Shown piece after piece: positions 1-9,130 of a stretch of DNA of 64,000 bases (the first letter of the stretch is position 1; each line of letters begins with the position of its first letter). The position numbers and the translations under genes were made by a program. This stretch comes from Pseudomonas sp. BBP2017. GTDB taxonomy: Bacteria > Pseudomonadota > Gammaproteobacteria > Pseudomonadales > Pseudomonadaceae. The notes beneath the pieces are model-generated. The model had not been told where the DNA came from, ran no database searches, and saw only the letters and a program-made list of their open reading frames with translations. The stretch covers positions 62,001 to 126,000 of the forward strand of contig NZ_PVZN01000004.1 in the NCBI RefSeq assembly GCF_003024385.1, in the 5' to 3' direction.

Positions 1-16
1 CGTCAGTTCCCGTTGA

Positions 17-2161
17 TCAACTGTCGTCTTCAGGTTGCAGCTCCAGCAGTACCAGCGAGCGTCCTTGCACCTGCAACGGGCTGTCGAAGCCATGCCGTTC
101 ACCCCTGCGCAACTGTGGTCGATCGGTGTCGATCAGGCAGTTCCAGTGTTGACCCTCAGGCACCTGTGGCAGGGTGAAGGCTTGCGTGTCGTGATGGGCG
201 TTGACGATCAGTAACAAGGTGGCATCCGCCCCCGGGCGCTGGATACCGCTGACCTGGGCGCGACCATCCATCAACATGCCCAGGCAACGGCCCTGGCTGT
301 CCTGCCATTGCTCGATACTCATCTCGCTGGCGTCTGGCGCTAGCCAGGTGACGTCCTTGACCCCGATCGCCTCATTGTAGTCGCCGACCAGAAAGCGTGA
401 GCGGCGCAATACCGGGTAGGCCAGACGCAGTCTGGTCAGGCGTTTGACGAACTTGAGCAGCGCCGCGCCCTCGTCATCAAGCTGCCAGTTGACCCATCCG
501 ATTTCGCTGTCCTGGCAGTAGGCGTTGTTGTTGCCGTGCTGGGTGCGGCTGAACTCGTCGCCGGCGACGATCATCGGTGTGCCCTGGGCCAGCAGCAAAG
601 TGGCAAAGAAATTGCGCATCTGGCGCAGGCGCAGGGCATTGATCTCGGGATCATCGGTGACCCCTTCGACACCGTGGTTCCAGGAAATATTGTGGTTGCT
701 GCCATCTTCGTTGTTTTCGTCGTTGTCTTCGTTGTGCTTGTCGTTGTACGAGACCAGATCGCGCAGGGTGAAGCCATCGTGAGCGGTGACGAAATTGACC
801 GAGGCATAGGGCCGCCGTCCGCGGCGGTTGAACAACTCGCCAGACGCGGTCATGCGTGCGGCGAAGTCGGCCAACTGGCCTTCATCGCCTTTCCAGAAGG
901 CGCGCACAGTATCGCGAAAGCGGTCGTTCCACTCGGCCCAGCCAGGGGCGAAATTACCCACCTGATAGCCACCGGGGCCGCAGTCCCACGGTTCGGCGAT
1001 CAGCTTGAGCTGGCTGAGCAGCGGGTCCTGGCGACAGGCCACAAGGAAGCTGTGACGCTCGTCGAAGCCTTCGTGGTAACGGCCAAGGATGGTTGCCAGG
1101 TCGAAGCGGAAACCGTCCACATGCATCTCGCCGGCCCAATAGCGCAGCGAGTCGGTGACCAGCTGCAGTACGCAGGGGTGGCTCAGGTCGAGGGTGTTGC
1201 CGGTCCCCGAATCGTTGATGTAGAAGCGCTTGTCGTCGGGTCGCAGGCGATAGTAGGAGACGTTGTCGATGCCGCGCATGGACAGGGTCGGGCCCAGTTC
1301 GTTGCCTTCGGCGGTGTGGTTGTAAACCACATCGAGAATGACCTCCAGGCCGACATTGTGCAGGTGCGCAACCATCTCCTTGAACTCGGCGATCTTGCCG
1401 TTGGCCAGGTAACGCGGATGGGGGGCGAAGTAGGCGATGCTGTTGTAGCCCCAGTAGTTGTTCAGGCCCTTTTGCAGCAAGTGCTGGTCGTTGACGAAGG
1501 CATGGATCGGCAACAGCTCGATGGATGAAACACCCAGCTGCTTTATGTGCTCGAGCAAATCGTCGCACATCAGTCCGGCAAAGGTGCCGCGGTTACTTTC
1601 CGGCACTGCCGGATGGCGCATGCTGATGCCGCGCACATGGGCTTCATAGAGGATGGTGCGGTCCCAGGGGACGCCGACACGTTGGTCGCGGCCCCAGGTG
1701 TAAGCCGGGTCGATGACCTTGCACTTGGGCACGAACGGAGCACTGTCGCGCTCATCGAAACTGAGGTCGCCATCGGGGTGGCCAATGGTGTAGCCGAACA
1801 GCGCTTCGGACCATTTCAGGCTGCCTACCAGTTGTTTGGCGTAAGGGTCGATCAGCAGCTTGTTGGGGTTGAAACGGTGGCCGTTCTGCGGCTCGTAGGG
1901 GCCATGTACGCGATAGCCGTAGATCTGCCCGGGGTGGGCGTCGGGCAGGTAACCGTGGAAAATTTCGTCGGTGTATTCCGGTAGTTCGATGCGTTCGAGT
2001 TCAACCTCGCCGCTGGCGTCGAACAGGCACAGCTCGACCTTTGTGGCATGGGCGGAGAACAGCGCGAAGTTGACCCCCAGGCCGTCCCAGGTGGCGCCCA
2101 GCGGGAAGGGCAGGCCTTCACGGATGCGTGAGGGTTCGGCGACAGGGGCGGGCTTTTTCAT
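17..2161 (-). CDS. glgX: Glycogen debranching enzyme GlgX
   Basis: Isoamylase-type GH13 enzyme of 714 aa that hydrolyses alpha-1,6 branches of (phosphorylase-trimmed) glycogen in the cytoplasm. An N-terminal CBM48-like beta domain (about residues 15-130) precedes the barrel. All four GH13 regions are visible: DVVYNH (277-282), FRFD with nucleophile D354, AEPWD with acid/base E390, and NFVTAHD ending at D462. The ATG at 2161 has an AAGGAG sequence a few bases upstream. It is the most distal recognised gene of the minus-strand glycogen/trehalose cluster, separated from the DUF2934 gene by a REP pair, so it may be partly uncoupled from the upstream genes. The stop lies 17 bases from the window edge. 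Confidence 0.96.
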   Translation of the reverse strand: MKKPAPVAEPSRIREGLPFPLGATWDGLGVNFALFSAHATKVELCLFDASGEVELERIELPEYTDEIFHGYLPDAHPGQIYGYRVHGPYEPQNGHRFNPNKLLIDPYAKQLVGSLKWSEALFGYTIGHPDGDLSFDERDSAPFVPKCKVIDPAYTWGRDQRVGVPWDRTILYEAHVRGISMRHPAVPESNRGTFAGLMCDDLLEHIKQLGVSSIELLPIHAFVNDQHLLQKGLNNYWGYNSIAYFAPHPRYLANGKIAEFKEMVAHLHNVGLEVILDVVYNHTAEGNELGPTLSMRGIDNVSYYRLRPDDKRFYINDSGTGNTLDLSHPCVLQLVTDSLRYWAGEMHVDGFRFDLATILGRYHEGFDERHSFLVACRQDPLLSQLKLIAEPWDCGPGGYQVGNFAPGWAEWNDRFRDTVRAFWKGDEGQLADFAARMTASGELFNRRGRRPYASVNFVTAHDGFTLRDLVSYNDKHNEDNDENNEDGSNHNISWNHGVEGVTDDPEINALRLRQMRNFFATLLLAQGTPMIVAGDEFSRTQHGNNNAYCQDSEIGWVNWQLDDEGAALLKFVKRLTRLRLAYPVLRRSRFLVGDYNEAIGVKDVTWLAPDASEMSIEQWQDSQGRCLGMLMDGRAQVSGIQRPGADATLLLIVNAHHDTQAFTLPQVPEGQHWNCLIDTDRPQLRRGERHGFDSPLQVQGRSLVLLELQPEDDS

Positions 2162-2186
2162 GGCGCTCCTTGATCGGACTGGTTAA

Positions 2187-2241
2187 TCGCGGGGCAGGCC
2201 CGCTCCCACCGAGAGCTGGTGGGAGCGGGCTTGCCCCGCGA
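2187..2241. repeat. REP element pair (inverted)
   Basis: Two copies of the genus-typical REP unit (core GCGGGCTTGCCCCGCG) in inverted orientation, 2187-2210 and 2217-2241, separated by a short loop, forming a long hairpin between glgX and the DUF2934 gene. Such pairs in Pseudomonas often stabilise or terminate transcripts; here it could lower expression of glgX relative to the upstream genes (inference). Confidence 0.9.
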
Positions 2242-2247
2242 AAAGGA

Positions 2248-2490
2248 TCATGCCACTGGTGGCTTCTTGGTCGCCCGCGGCTTTTTCAGCGCAGCCGGTT
2301 TGCCCGGCGGTGACGCTGGCGCTGCCGGTTTGGCTCCGGCCTTGCGCGGCGTTGCCTTGGGCGCTAGCGCTTCGGCTTCGGCAAGTTTGCGCGCCATTTC
2401 CCAATGGCGGGACTCCTGGCCTTCGGGTTTACCTTCCGATTCCCAGATCTGGTAGGCGAATTCGCGGACACGCTTTTCTTCGATACTCAT
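2248..2490 (-). CDS. DUF2934 domain protein
   Basis: Small 80-aa protein. The N-terminal half (IREFAYQIW-like stretch, residues about 5-40, ending HWEMARKLAE) matches the DUF2934 pattern: a short helical domain starting with an Arg/Ala/Tyr/Trp-rich helix and containing a WxxA element. The C-terminal half is a low-complexity Ala/Pro/Lys tail (AAPASPPGKPAALKKPRATK), probably disordered and basic. Function unknown; in Pseudomonas such genes recur in glycogen/trehalose operons, which fits this position between treY and glgX. The start ATG at 2490 follows AGGAG at good spacing. Confidence 0.8.
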   Translation of the reverse strand: MSIEEKRVREFAYQIWESEGKPEGQESRHWEMARKLAEAEALAPKATPRKAGAKPAAPASPPGKPAALKKPRATKKPPVA

Positions 2491-2508
2491 CTCGACGCTC
2501 CTGAGGGT

Positions 2509-5277
2509 TTAGGCATGATCAATCAGCAGGTTGACCGGAAACTCCTTGAGGGCAGCGCTGAGTAACAGCGCCTTTGAGGCTGTGACTACGCTGCTGGCAA
2601 AAAGTCCCGAGCAATGGGCAGGTGACAAGGCAAACGGCAATAGCAGCCGGGTATCATCCCAGTTCTGTGCCGGGATCAACGGAACCGAGGTATCTGCAAG
2701 CAAGCCACAGGCCAGACGCGGCACAATCACGATCGCTCGTGCAGTATCACCAAGTCGGGCGAAGGCCAGTACCTGTCCGGCGTGCCTCCCGCGCACCTGC
2801 AGTGGCAGGTAGTGACCCTGGCTGAACAGTTCGGGGTACTGCTGGCGACGTTCCAGTACCTGGCTGATCAGCGCCTGTTTGATCCGGCCAGTGCGCCACT
2901 CCTGGAGCAGCTGCGCGGTGTTGGTGCTGTCGTCCAGCGCCTGGCGCCGGGCAACGAAGTCCACGGCACGACGATTATCCGGATCAACCAGGCTCAAATC
3001 CCAGAATTCATTACCCTGGTACAGGTCAGGCACACCTGGGACGGTCATGCGCAGCAGGCACTGAGCGAGGACGTTCAAGGCCCCGGCACAGGCGATGGAC
3101 TGCGCTACCTGGGCCAGGGAGTGACGTAGTTGCTGGTTTTGCGGATCTTGCAGCAGGCCACGGATAAATGCCTGGCACGCCTGCTCGTAGGCTTCGTTCG
3201 GTGTGCTCCAGCTGCTGCGCAGTTTGGCTTCACGCAGGGCCTTGCGTTGCCATTGCTGCAGGCGTTCGCTATAGGCCTGCAGCGCCAATGGGTCGTCTTC
3301 GTTCAGGTCCAGTGGCCAACTACCCAACAAGCTCTGGTACAGCAGCCATTCATCTCCTGGGCTCGGCGCCATGCCATCGGCCAGCGAGCTGCGCAGCGGC
3401 GCGGCCAGTTCACGCCAGTGCTCGACCCGGCTGACGAACCAGCGGCTGCGTTCGCTCAACACCGCCAGGCGCGCACGGCTGTCTTCGCCGCGCTTGTGAT
3501 CGTGGGTGGCGGTGCACAGCAGGTTGTGCGGGAATCGTTGCAGGCGTTGCTCGCAGGCCTGGTGAAAGGCTTCGGGCGGTGCGCTGAAACGCTCGGCATC
3601 AAAGCCCACGTCATTGCGCGAAAGCAGTAACGCCGAGCGGTAGAAGGCGGTGTCTTCGACGGCTTTGGCGGCTGTCGGTGCCGTCAGTTGTTGAAAGCGG
3701 ATGCAGGCATGGCGCAGATGTTTGCGTGACGGGCCGGGTGGCAGGTTGCGCCAGGGTTGTCCGCCGAGCCAGCGCTGCAGGGCGTCGAGCACTGGCCAGT
3801 CGTCTTCGCTCAGGTTTTGCCGGGCCCCCGCCATGGCGTGAGCAAAGAACACTGCATCATCGGCGCTGCGACCACCAGCATGCAGGTAAGTGCGGTACAC
3901 CGGGTAATGCTCGACCAGCGCTAGCAGTGCCCGGCGAATCGCACCCAGGGTCAGGTCGCGGCTCATCAGGTCGTCGCGCGCGACCTGCAACAAGGCCTGG
4001 GCAACCGATTCGAAATCCCCGGCCAGGCTGGTGGAGAGCACCTGCTGGCGGGCCAGACGTACTTCTTCGGCAAAGCTTTGGCGCTCACTGAGGGCGCTCC
4101 AGGCTTCGTTGAGGATGTCTTCGCCCTCCGGGTCGTGCTGTAACAGGCTGACCTGGTTCATGAATTCATAACCGGTGGTGCCGTCCACGCCCCAGTCACG
4201 GTGCAATTGCTCGTGAGCGCCGAGAATCTTCTCAACGTAGATCGGCAGGTGTTCCAGCGCTGAGCCCAGTGGGCGCTGAGCCAGCAGGGCATCGACGCGC
4301 CGGCGCAATTTGCGGCAATAACCACGTGGATCGGCCAGGCCGTCGATATGATCGATGCGCAGGCCATCGACCAGGCCTGTGCGGATCAGCTCGAAAATCT
4401 TCTGATGCGTGGCCTCGAACACCTCGCTACGCTCGACCCGCAGGCCGGCCAGCTCGTTGATGTCGAAAAAACGCCGCCAATTGATGTCATCGGCGGCGGT
4501 ACGCCAACTGGCCAGGCGATAGGTCTGGTGTTCGAGCAGGCGGTGCAGGCGCTCGACGCCTGTCGCTGTGCGCCCGTCAAAGGCATCGAGCAGGCGGTCG
4601 ATCGCAACCTGGGCGGCCAGCGCCAGCAGTTGCTGTTGCAACCGAATGGCCTTGTCGGCGGCCTGTGTATCGCCGTGCAAAGCGCCAAAGCGTCTGCCCA
4701 GGTCTTGCACTGCAGGGTTATCACTCAGACAGAGGATGTGTCCATAGTCGGCCGGGCAGACGGGAAAGCGGTGTTCATGGTGACGGATATGGAAGCTGCC
4801 TTCGCTGGCTTGATAGCACAACGGGATGTCTCCAGCCTGTAAGGCTGCGCCGTAGTCACTGGCGAGAAACGGCAGTAGCAACTGGCCTTCGAGCAAGGGA
4901 TCGGTGGAGTGCCACTGGATATCGAAGAACGTGCTGTAGCGGCTGCGCTGGCCCCAGCTCAGCAGGTCTTGCCACCAGGGATTGTCACTGCCAACCGCCA
5001 TGTGGTTGGAGACGATGTCGAGGATCAGGCCCATGCCATGCAGGCGCAACGCCGCTACCAGCCTGATCAGTGCCGCTTCGCCGCCAAGTGCCGGGTTGAT
5101 GCGGGTCGGGTCAATCACGTCGTAGCCATGGCGCGAACCAGGACGCGCGCTGAGCAGCGGAGAGGCGTACAGGTGGCTGATGCCCAGCCGGGCGAAGTAG
5201 GGCACCAGCGGCAGCGCGTCATCGAGGGTGAAGCCGGCATGAAACTGCAGGCGCAAAGTGGCATTCAAGCTGTTCAA
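2509..5277 (-). CDS. treY: Maltooligosyl trehalose synthase TreY
   Basis: GH13 enzyme of 922 aa that isomerises the reducing-end glucose of maltodextrins to an alpha,alpha-1,1 linkage, giving maltooligosyl trehalose for TreZ. Seen: DIVSNHM (region I), GLRIDHIDGLADP (region II with the nucleophile Asp), YVEKIL (region III Glu) and ATHDHKRGED (region IV, typical of TreY). The start appears to be TTG at 5277, sharing bases with the malQ stop (TTGA overlap), with GGGAG 8 nt upstream; no in-frame ATG lies near and the N-terminal sequence (LRLQFHAGFTLDDA) is family-like. The rare start and overlap suggest translational coupling to malQ. Confidence 0.95.
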   Translation of the reverse strand: MNSLNATLRLQFHAGFTLDDALPLVPYFARLGISHLYASPLLSARPGSRHGYDVIDPTRINPALGGEAALIRLVAALRLHGMGLILDIVSNHMAVGSDNPWWQDLLSWGQRSRYSTFFDIQWHSTDPLLEGQLLLPFLASDYGAALQAGDIPLCYQASEGSFHIRHHEHRFPVCPADYGHILCLSDNPAVQDLGRRFGALHGDTQAADKAIRLQQQLLALAAQVAIDRLLDAFDGRTATGVERLHRLLEHQTYRLASWRTAADDINWRRFFDINELAGLRVERSEVFEATHQKIFELIRTGLVDGLRIDHIDGLADPRGYCRKLRRRVDALLAQRPLGSALEHLPIYVEKILGAHEQLHRDWGVDGTTGYEFMNQVSLLQHDPEGEDILNEAWSALSERQSFAEEVRLARQQVLSTSLAGDFESVAQALLQVARDDLMSRDLTLGAIRRALLALVEHYPVYRTYLHAGGRSADDAVFFAHAMAGARQNLSEDDWPVLDALQRWLGGQPWRNLPPGPSRKHLRHACIRFQQLTAPTAAKAVEDTAFYRSALLLSRNDVGFDAERFSAPPEAFHQACEQRLQRFPHNLLCTATHDHKRGEDSRARLAVLSERSRWFVSRVEHWRELAAPLRSSLADGMAPSPGDEWLLYQSLLGSWPLDLNEDDPLALQAYSERLQQWQRKALREAKLRSSWSTPNEAYEQACQAFIRGLLQDPQNQQLRHSLAQVAQSIACAGALNVLAQCLLRMTVPGVPDLYQGNEFWDLSLVDPDNRRAVDFVARRQALDDSTNTAQLLQEWRTGRIKQALISQVLERRQQYPELFSQGHYLPLQVRGRHAGQVLAFARLGDTARAIVIVPRLACGLLADTSVPLIPAQNWDDTRLLLPFALSPAHCSGLFASSVVTASKALLLSAALKEFPVNLLIDHA

Positions 5278-7343
5278 CGGTCGCGCTCCCAGGCCTGCTC
5301 ACGGGCTTGAGCCAGGAGCTCCAGGCGCCTCGCGGCATCGGCATCGTCCAGCAGTGCAGTGGCCGGGAGGGTAAAGCGCCGGCGCCAGTTGGGATGGGCG
5401 TCGATGGTGCCGGGCAGGTTGGGTTGTTCTTCGATGCCCAGCAGGTCTTCCAGCGGTATCAACACCAAGGGCGCGCGGGTATGTGCCAGGTAACGAACGC
5501 CGGCGTCGATCAGGCTATCAGTGTCGGATTGCACCGCGTAATTGTGCTCAAGGGTCTGTTGCAAACCCTGACGCTCCTGCTGTCGAATGTCACGCCACTG
5601 CCGTTCGCTGATCGCATCGATCAGCGTCAGGCGCTGGTTCCAGTCGATGTCACGCGCCTCCAGCCAACCGGCCAAGGGCGGCAGATCATGGGTGCTGGAG
5701 GTGGCCAGGGCATGATCGGGCCAGTCGAGGATGGGTTTGAAATGGCCGGGGCGCTCTTGCTCGAACTGCAATACACGCATGCCCAGAATAGCCCGCTGGG
5801 CGAGTTTTTCTCGCAGCCCTTCGGGCACGGTGCCGAGGTCTTCGCCCAGCACAATGGCTTGGTGGCGTACGGACTCCAGGCACAGTAGGCGCAACAGGTC
5901 GTCCAGCGGATAGTACAGGTAAGCGCCTTCGCTGGCGTGCGCACCTTGGGGGACCAGCCACAGGCGCTGCAGGCCCATGACATGGTCGATGCGCAAGCCG
6001 CCGGCATGGGCAAAATTGGCCCGCAGCATTTCAATGAAGGCGCGATAGCCATTGCGCCGCAAGCCCTCGGGTGAAAAGGCGCAGATGCCCCAGTTCTGCC
6101 CCGAGCGGTTGAGGGCATCGGCAGGGGCACCGACGTTGAGCCCGGCCAGCAGCTCATCCTGACGGCTCCAGGCCTGGCTGCCGGCACCGTCGGCACCGAC
6201 CGCCAGGTCAGCGATCAGACCGATGCCCATGCCATAGCTGCGGGCGGCGTCCTGAGCACGTTGCAGGCTGCGTTCGATCAACCACTGGCAGAAGGCATGA
6301 AACTGGATCTGCTGCGCATGTTGCGCGGCAAAGGCGCTCACCTCCGGGTTGTGCGGGTCATGCCAGGCGTTGGGCCATTGTCGCCAGTCCGGGCTCAGCC
6401 CGCGAACCTGGGCTTGCTCCTGCAGTGCTTCAAAGCAGCAGTGTTGCTCCAGGGCAACGCCGGCCTGTTCACGGTAGCTATCGAAGTCGGCCCGTAGCGG
6501 GTGATCGCCGTCGATGAAGTCTTCAAACAGCAGGCGCAGCAGTTGGTAGCGTGCAGCCGCAGCTGCGGGCCAGTCGATCAAGGGTTGTTGTTCGAGTTGC
6601 TGGAGTTGCTCCTCCAGCCCCAGGGTCTCGATCGCCATACGCACGGCCTGTTCACCCAACAGGGCTGCGGGGCTAGCGTACAGGCTGTTGAGCCACAAGC
6701 GGCTGGACGGCGAATAGGGACTGTAGCGCTGGGTATCGCTGGCAAACATGGCGTGCAGCGGGCTGATGGCCAGGGCATCGGCACCCCGTTCGGCGGCGCT
6801 GCGGGCCAGTTGTTCCAGCGCCAGGCAGTCGCCGAAACCACCATCACCGGTACGGCGCAGGCTGTACAGTTGCGCGCTGATCCCCCAGCAGCGGGGTGTC
6901 GGGGTGTCCAGGGCATCCTGCAGGCTGAAGCAGCGTGTGGGAGCGACAGCGAGGGTAAACTGACGGTCGCCGATCTCTACCCGGTGGTAGCCGATCGGCA
7001 GTCCAGCGGGGAACGCACTGTGGGCGTCCAGTTGCAACTGTCGCTCTGTGCCGTCTTCCTGCTGCACCCGACACGTGCTGGCTGCGGGAAAGTAAGTCGA
7101 CAGGTTCAGCGCCTGCTCCACATCGACGGTAAACAGCGGCGGCAAGTGCCGGGCATCATGGGCAACCTTGAGCGCGTGCAGGCTGGCGCTGATGCGTTGT
7201 GCATCGTCGGCCGGATGACCAAGCCCGGCCAGGACCCGGCGCAAGGCGGCGTCACTGACGCGTTGTGCACGGCCATTGGCGTCAATCCAGTCCACGGCGA
7301 TGCCCGCCAGTTCGGCCAGTTGCTGCAAAAGTGCATCAGTCAT
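5274..7343 (-). CDS. malQ: 4-alpha-glucanotransferase (amylomaltase) MalQ
   Basis: GH77 disproportionating enzyme, 689 aa from the chosen ATG at 7343. It transfers glucan segments between maltodextrins and releases glucose, adjusting chain length for TreY and glycogen enzymes. Family signatures: ISAQLYSLR, GDCLALEQLARSAAERGADALAISPLHA-type N-terminal barrel, GIGLIADLAVGADG, LRIDHVMGLQRLWLVP, and LGEDLGTVPEGLR (about residue 490). The ATG at 7343 has GGAG 7 nt upstream; the reading frame stays open further upstream but that part overlaps treZ and does not look like MalQ. It overlaps the treZ end by 8 nt and treY by 4 nt. Confidence 0.95.
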   Translation of the reverse strand: MTDALLQQLAELAGIAVDWIDANGRAQRVSDAALRRVLAGLGHPADDAQRISASLHALKVAHDARHLPPLFTVDVEQALNLSTYFPAASTCRVQQEDGTERQLQLDAHSAFPAGLPIGYHRVEIGDRQFTLAVAPTRCFSLQDALDTPTPRCWGISAQLYSLRRTGDGGFGDCLALEQLARSAAERGADALAISPLHAMFASDTQRYSPYSPSSRLWLNSLYASPAALLGEQAVRMAIETLGLEEQLQQLEQQPLIDWPAAAAARYQLLRLLFEDFIDGDHPLRADFDSYREQAGVALEQHCCFEALQEQAQVRGLSPDWRQWPNAWHDPHNPEVSAFAAQHAQQIQFHAFCQWLIERSLQRAQDAARSYGMGIGLIADLAVGADGAGSQAWSRQDELLAGLNVGAPADALNRSGQNWGICAFSPEGLRRNGYRAFIEMLRANFAHAGGLRIDHVMGLQRLWLVPQGAHASEGAYLYYPLDDLLRLLCLESVRHQAIVLGEDLGTVPEGLREKLAQRAILGMRVLQFEQERPGHFKPILDWPDHALATSSTHDLPPLAGWLEARDIDWNQRLTLIDAISERQWRDIRQQERQGLQQTLEHNYAVQSDTDSLIDAGVRYLAHTRAPLVLIPLEDLLGIEEQPNLPGTIDAHPNWRRRFTLPATALLDDADAARRLELLAQAREQAWERDR

Positions 7344-9114
7344 GGACATGCTCCGGCGTATGAGGGGGTAGCAGGCTGACCAGGGTGGAGTAAGGGCCCA
7401 GTTGGTTGTGGTCCAGAGGCTCGCCTGTACAGTAGTAGAGGTGTGTCGAGGCTTCGGGCAGTCTGCAAGGTACAGCGGTCGTGCCAAGGTTCAGATCAAT
7501 ACGCAGTTCGCAGCTGTTGGCCAGGCGCCAGCGGGCGGTCAGCGCCTTGTCAGCTATCACCTTTGCGCCCAGGGCACGGCAGCCGGGCAATTGTGCGCTG
7601 ATGTGGTGTTGGCGCAGGTGCAACAGCTGTTGGTAGAACGCTTGCCAGGGTGAGTGAGGATCGTCGGGTGCGTGTGGGCGCGAGTCAGTGTAGCTGGCCA
7701 GGGCGTTAGGGTCGGGGATTGCCGCCCTTTGCTCAGCGTCGGCGTAGGCCTTGAACCCGGCAAACTCGGCCCGCCGTCCTTCGCGCACGGCATCGGCCAG
7801 GGCATCGTGATGGTCGGTAAAGAACAGGAACGGCTGCTCGCTGCCCCATTCTTCCCCCATGAACAGCAGCGGGATCATCGGTGACAGCAACAGCAGGGTG
7901 GTGGCGGCGCGCAATGCCTGGGGTGGGCACAGTCGGGTCAGGCGCTCGCCCTTGGCACGGTTGCCGACCTGATCGTGGTTCTGCAAAAACAGGACGAAGG
8001 CGCTGGGCGGTAGGTGTACGCTGGGTTCGCCACGGGGACGGCCATTGCGGTCAACCTCACCCTGAAAGACGAAACCCTGGCTCAGGCACCTGGCCAGTAT
8101 GTGCACGGTCGCCTGACTGTAGTCGGCATAGTAGGCGTCATCTTCCCCTGTCAGCAGCACATGCAAGGCGTTGTGGCCGTCATCGTTCCACTGTCCGTCG
8201 AACGCGCCTTCGAGCAGGCTGGCCTGGTTGTGTTCGTTCTCAAGCACCAGCCAGACCTGCCTACCGGGTGTCACGGTACGGCGCACGCGCTGACTGAAAA
8301 GCTGCAGAAAGTCTGGATCGTCGATGGCATGCACCGCATCCAGGCGCAGGCCGTCGAAGCGGTAATCGTGCAGCCACATCAGTGCGTTTTCGATAAAGAA
8401 GTCGCGCACCTGACGGCGGCGAAAGTCGATGGCGTTGCCCCAGGGGGTATGCTGGTCCGGACGAAAGAATGCGCTGGCATAGTGATTGAGGTAGTTGCCG
8501 TCCGGGCCGAAGTGGTTGTAGACCACATCCAGCAGCACCATCAGGCCATGGCCGTGGGCCTGGTCGATCAACTGGCACAGTTGCTCCGGCGTGCCGTAGC
8601 TGTGTTGCGGGGCGAAGGGCAGCACGCCGTCATAACCCCAGTTGCGATCACCTGGAAACTGGCCAAGGGGCATCAGTTCGATGGCGGTCACACCCAGCGC
8701 TACCAGTCGCGGTAACTGCTCGATTACCTGGGTGTACCCCCCCATGAGGCCAACGTGCAGTTCGTAGATCACTGCTTGATGCCAGGGGCGGCCTTGCCAA
8801 TGACGGTGCTGCCAAGGGTAGGCGGCAGGATCGACGACCTGGCTGGGGCCGTGCACGCCCTGCGGTTGAAAACGCGATGCCGGGTCGGGCACCTGCAGTT
8901 CGCCGTCAATGCAATAGCGATAACGACTGCCGGCAGTCGCCGGCCATCGTCCACGGAACCAGCCGTCGGCGCCGCGTTGCAACGGCAGGCGCAGGTCCGG
9001 CTGCAGGCAGACCTCGACGCTGTGGGCATCGGGGGCCCACAGCGCGAAGCGCACGGTGGTGTTATCGAGCATCACGGCCCCGTGGGTCGCGAATTGATCT
9101 GACCTCAAGGGCAT
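7336..9114 (-). CDS. treZ: Malto-oligosyltrehalose trehalohydrolase TreZ
   Basis: GH13 enzyme, 592 aa. It cleaves the alpha-1,4 bond next to the terminal trehalose made by TreY, releasing free trehalose. Seen: an N-terminal CBM48-like domain (FALWAPDAHSVEV), DVVYNHFGPDGNY (region I), FDGLRLDAVHAI (region II nucleophile), VLENEHN (region III) and LQNHDQVGNRAKGER (region IV). I chose ATG 9114 with GAGG 8 nt upstream; an in-frame GTG at 9123 is an alternative adding three residues. It begins about 17 nt after the glgA stop, so cotranscription with glgA is very likely. Confidence 0.95.
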   Translation of the reverse strand: MPLRSDQFATHGAVMLDNTTVRFALWAPDAHSVEVCLQPDLRLPLQRGADGWFRGRWPATAGSRYRYCIDGELQVPDPASRFQPQGVHGPSQVVDPAAYPWQHRHWQGRPWHQAVIYELHVGLMGGYTQVIEQLPRLVALGVTAIELMPLGQFPGDRNWGYDGVLPFAPQHSYGTPEQLCQLIDQAHGHGLMVLLDVVYNHFGPDGNYLNHYASAFFRPDQHTPWGNAIDFRRRQVRDFFIENALMWLHDYRFDGLRLDAVHAIDDPDFLQLFSQRVRRTVTPGRQVWLVLENEHNQASLLEGAFDGQWNDDGHNALHVLLTGEDDAYYADYSQATVHILARCLSQGFVFQGEVDRNGRPRGEPSVHLPPSAFVLFLQNHDQVGNRAKGERLTRLCPPQALRAATTLLLLSPMIPLLFMGEEWGSEQPFLFFTDHHDALADAVREGRRAEFAGFKAYADAEQRAAIPDPNALASYTDSRPHAPDDPHSPWQAFYQQLLHLRQHHISAQLPGCRALGAKVIADKALTARWRLANSCELRIDLNLGTTAVPCRLPEASTHLYYCTGEPLDHNQLGPYSTLVSLLPPHTPEHVHD

Positions 9115-9130
9115 ACCTGCCACCTCGTGC

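Noticed and set aside
536-1528. Plus-strand open frame of 330 codons opposite glgX
   Set aside because: Antisense to intact glgX catalytic regions, no ribosome-binding site or domain.
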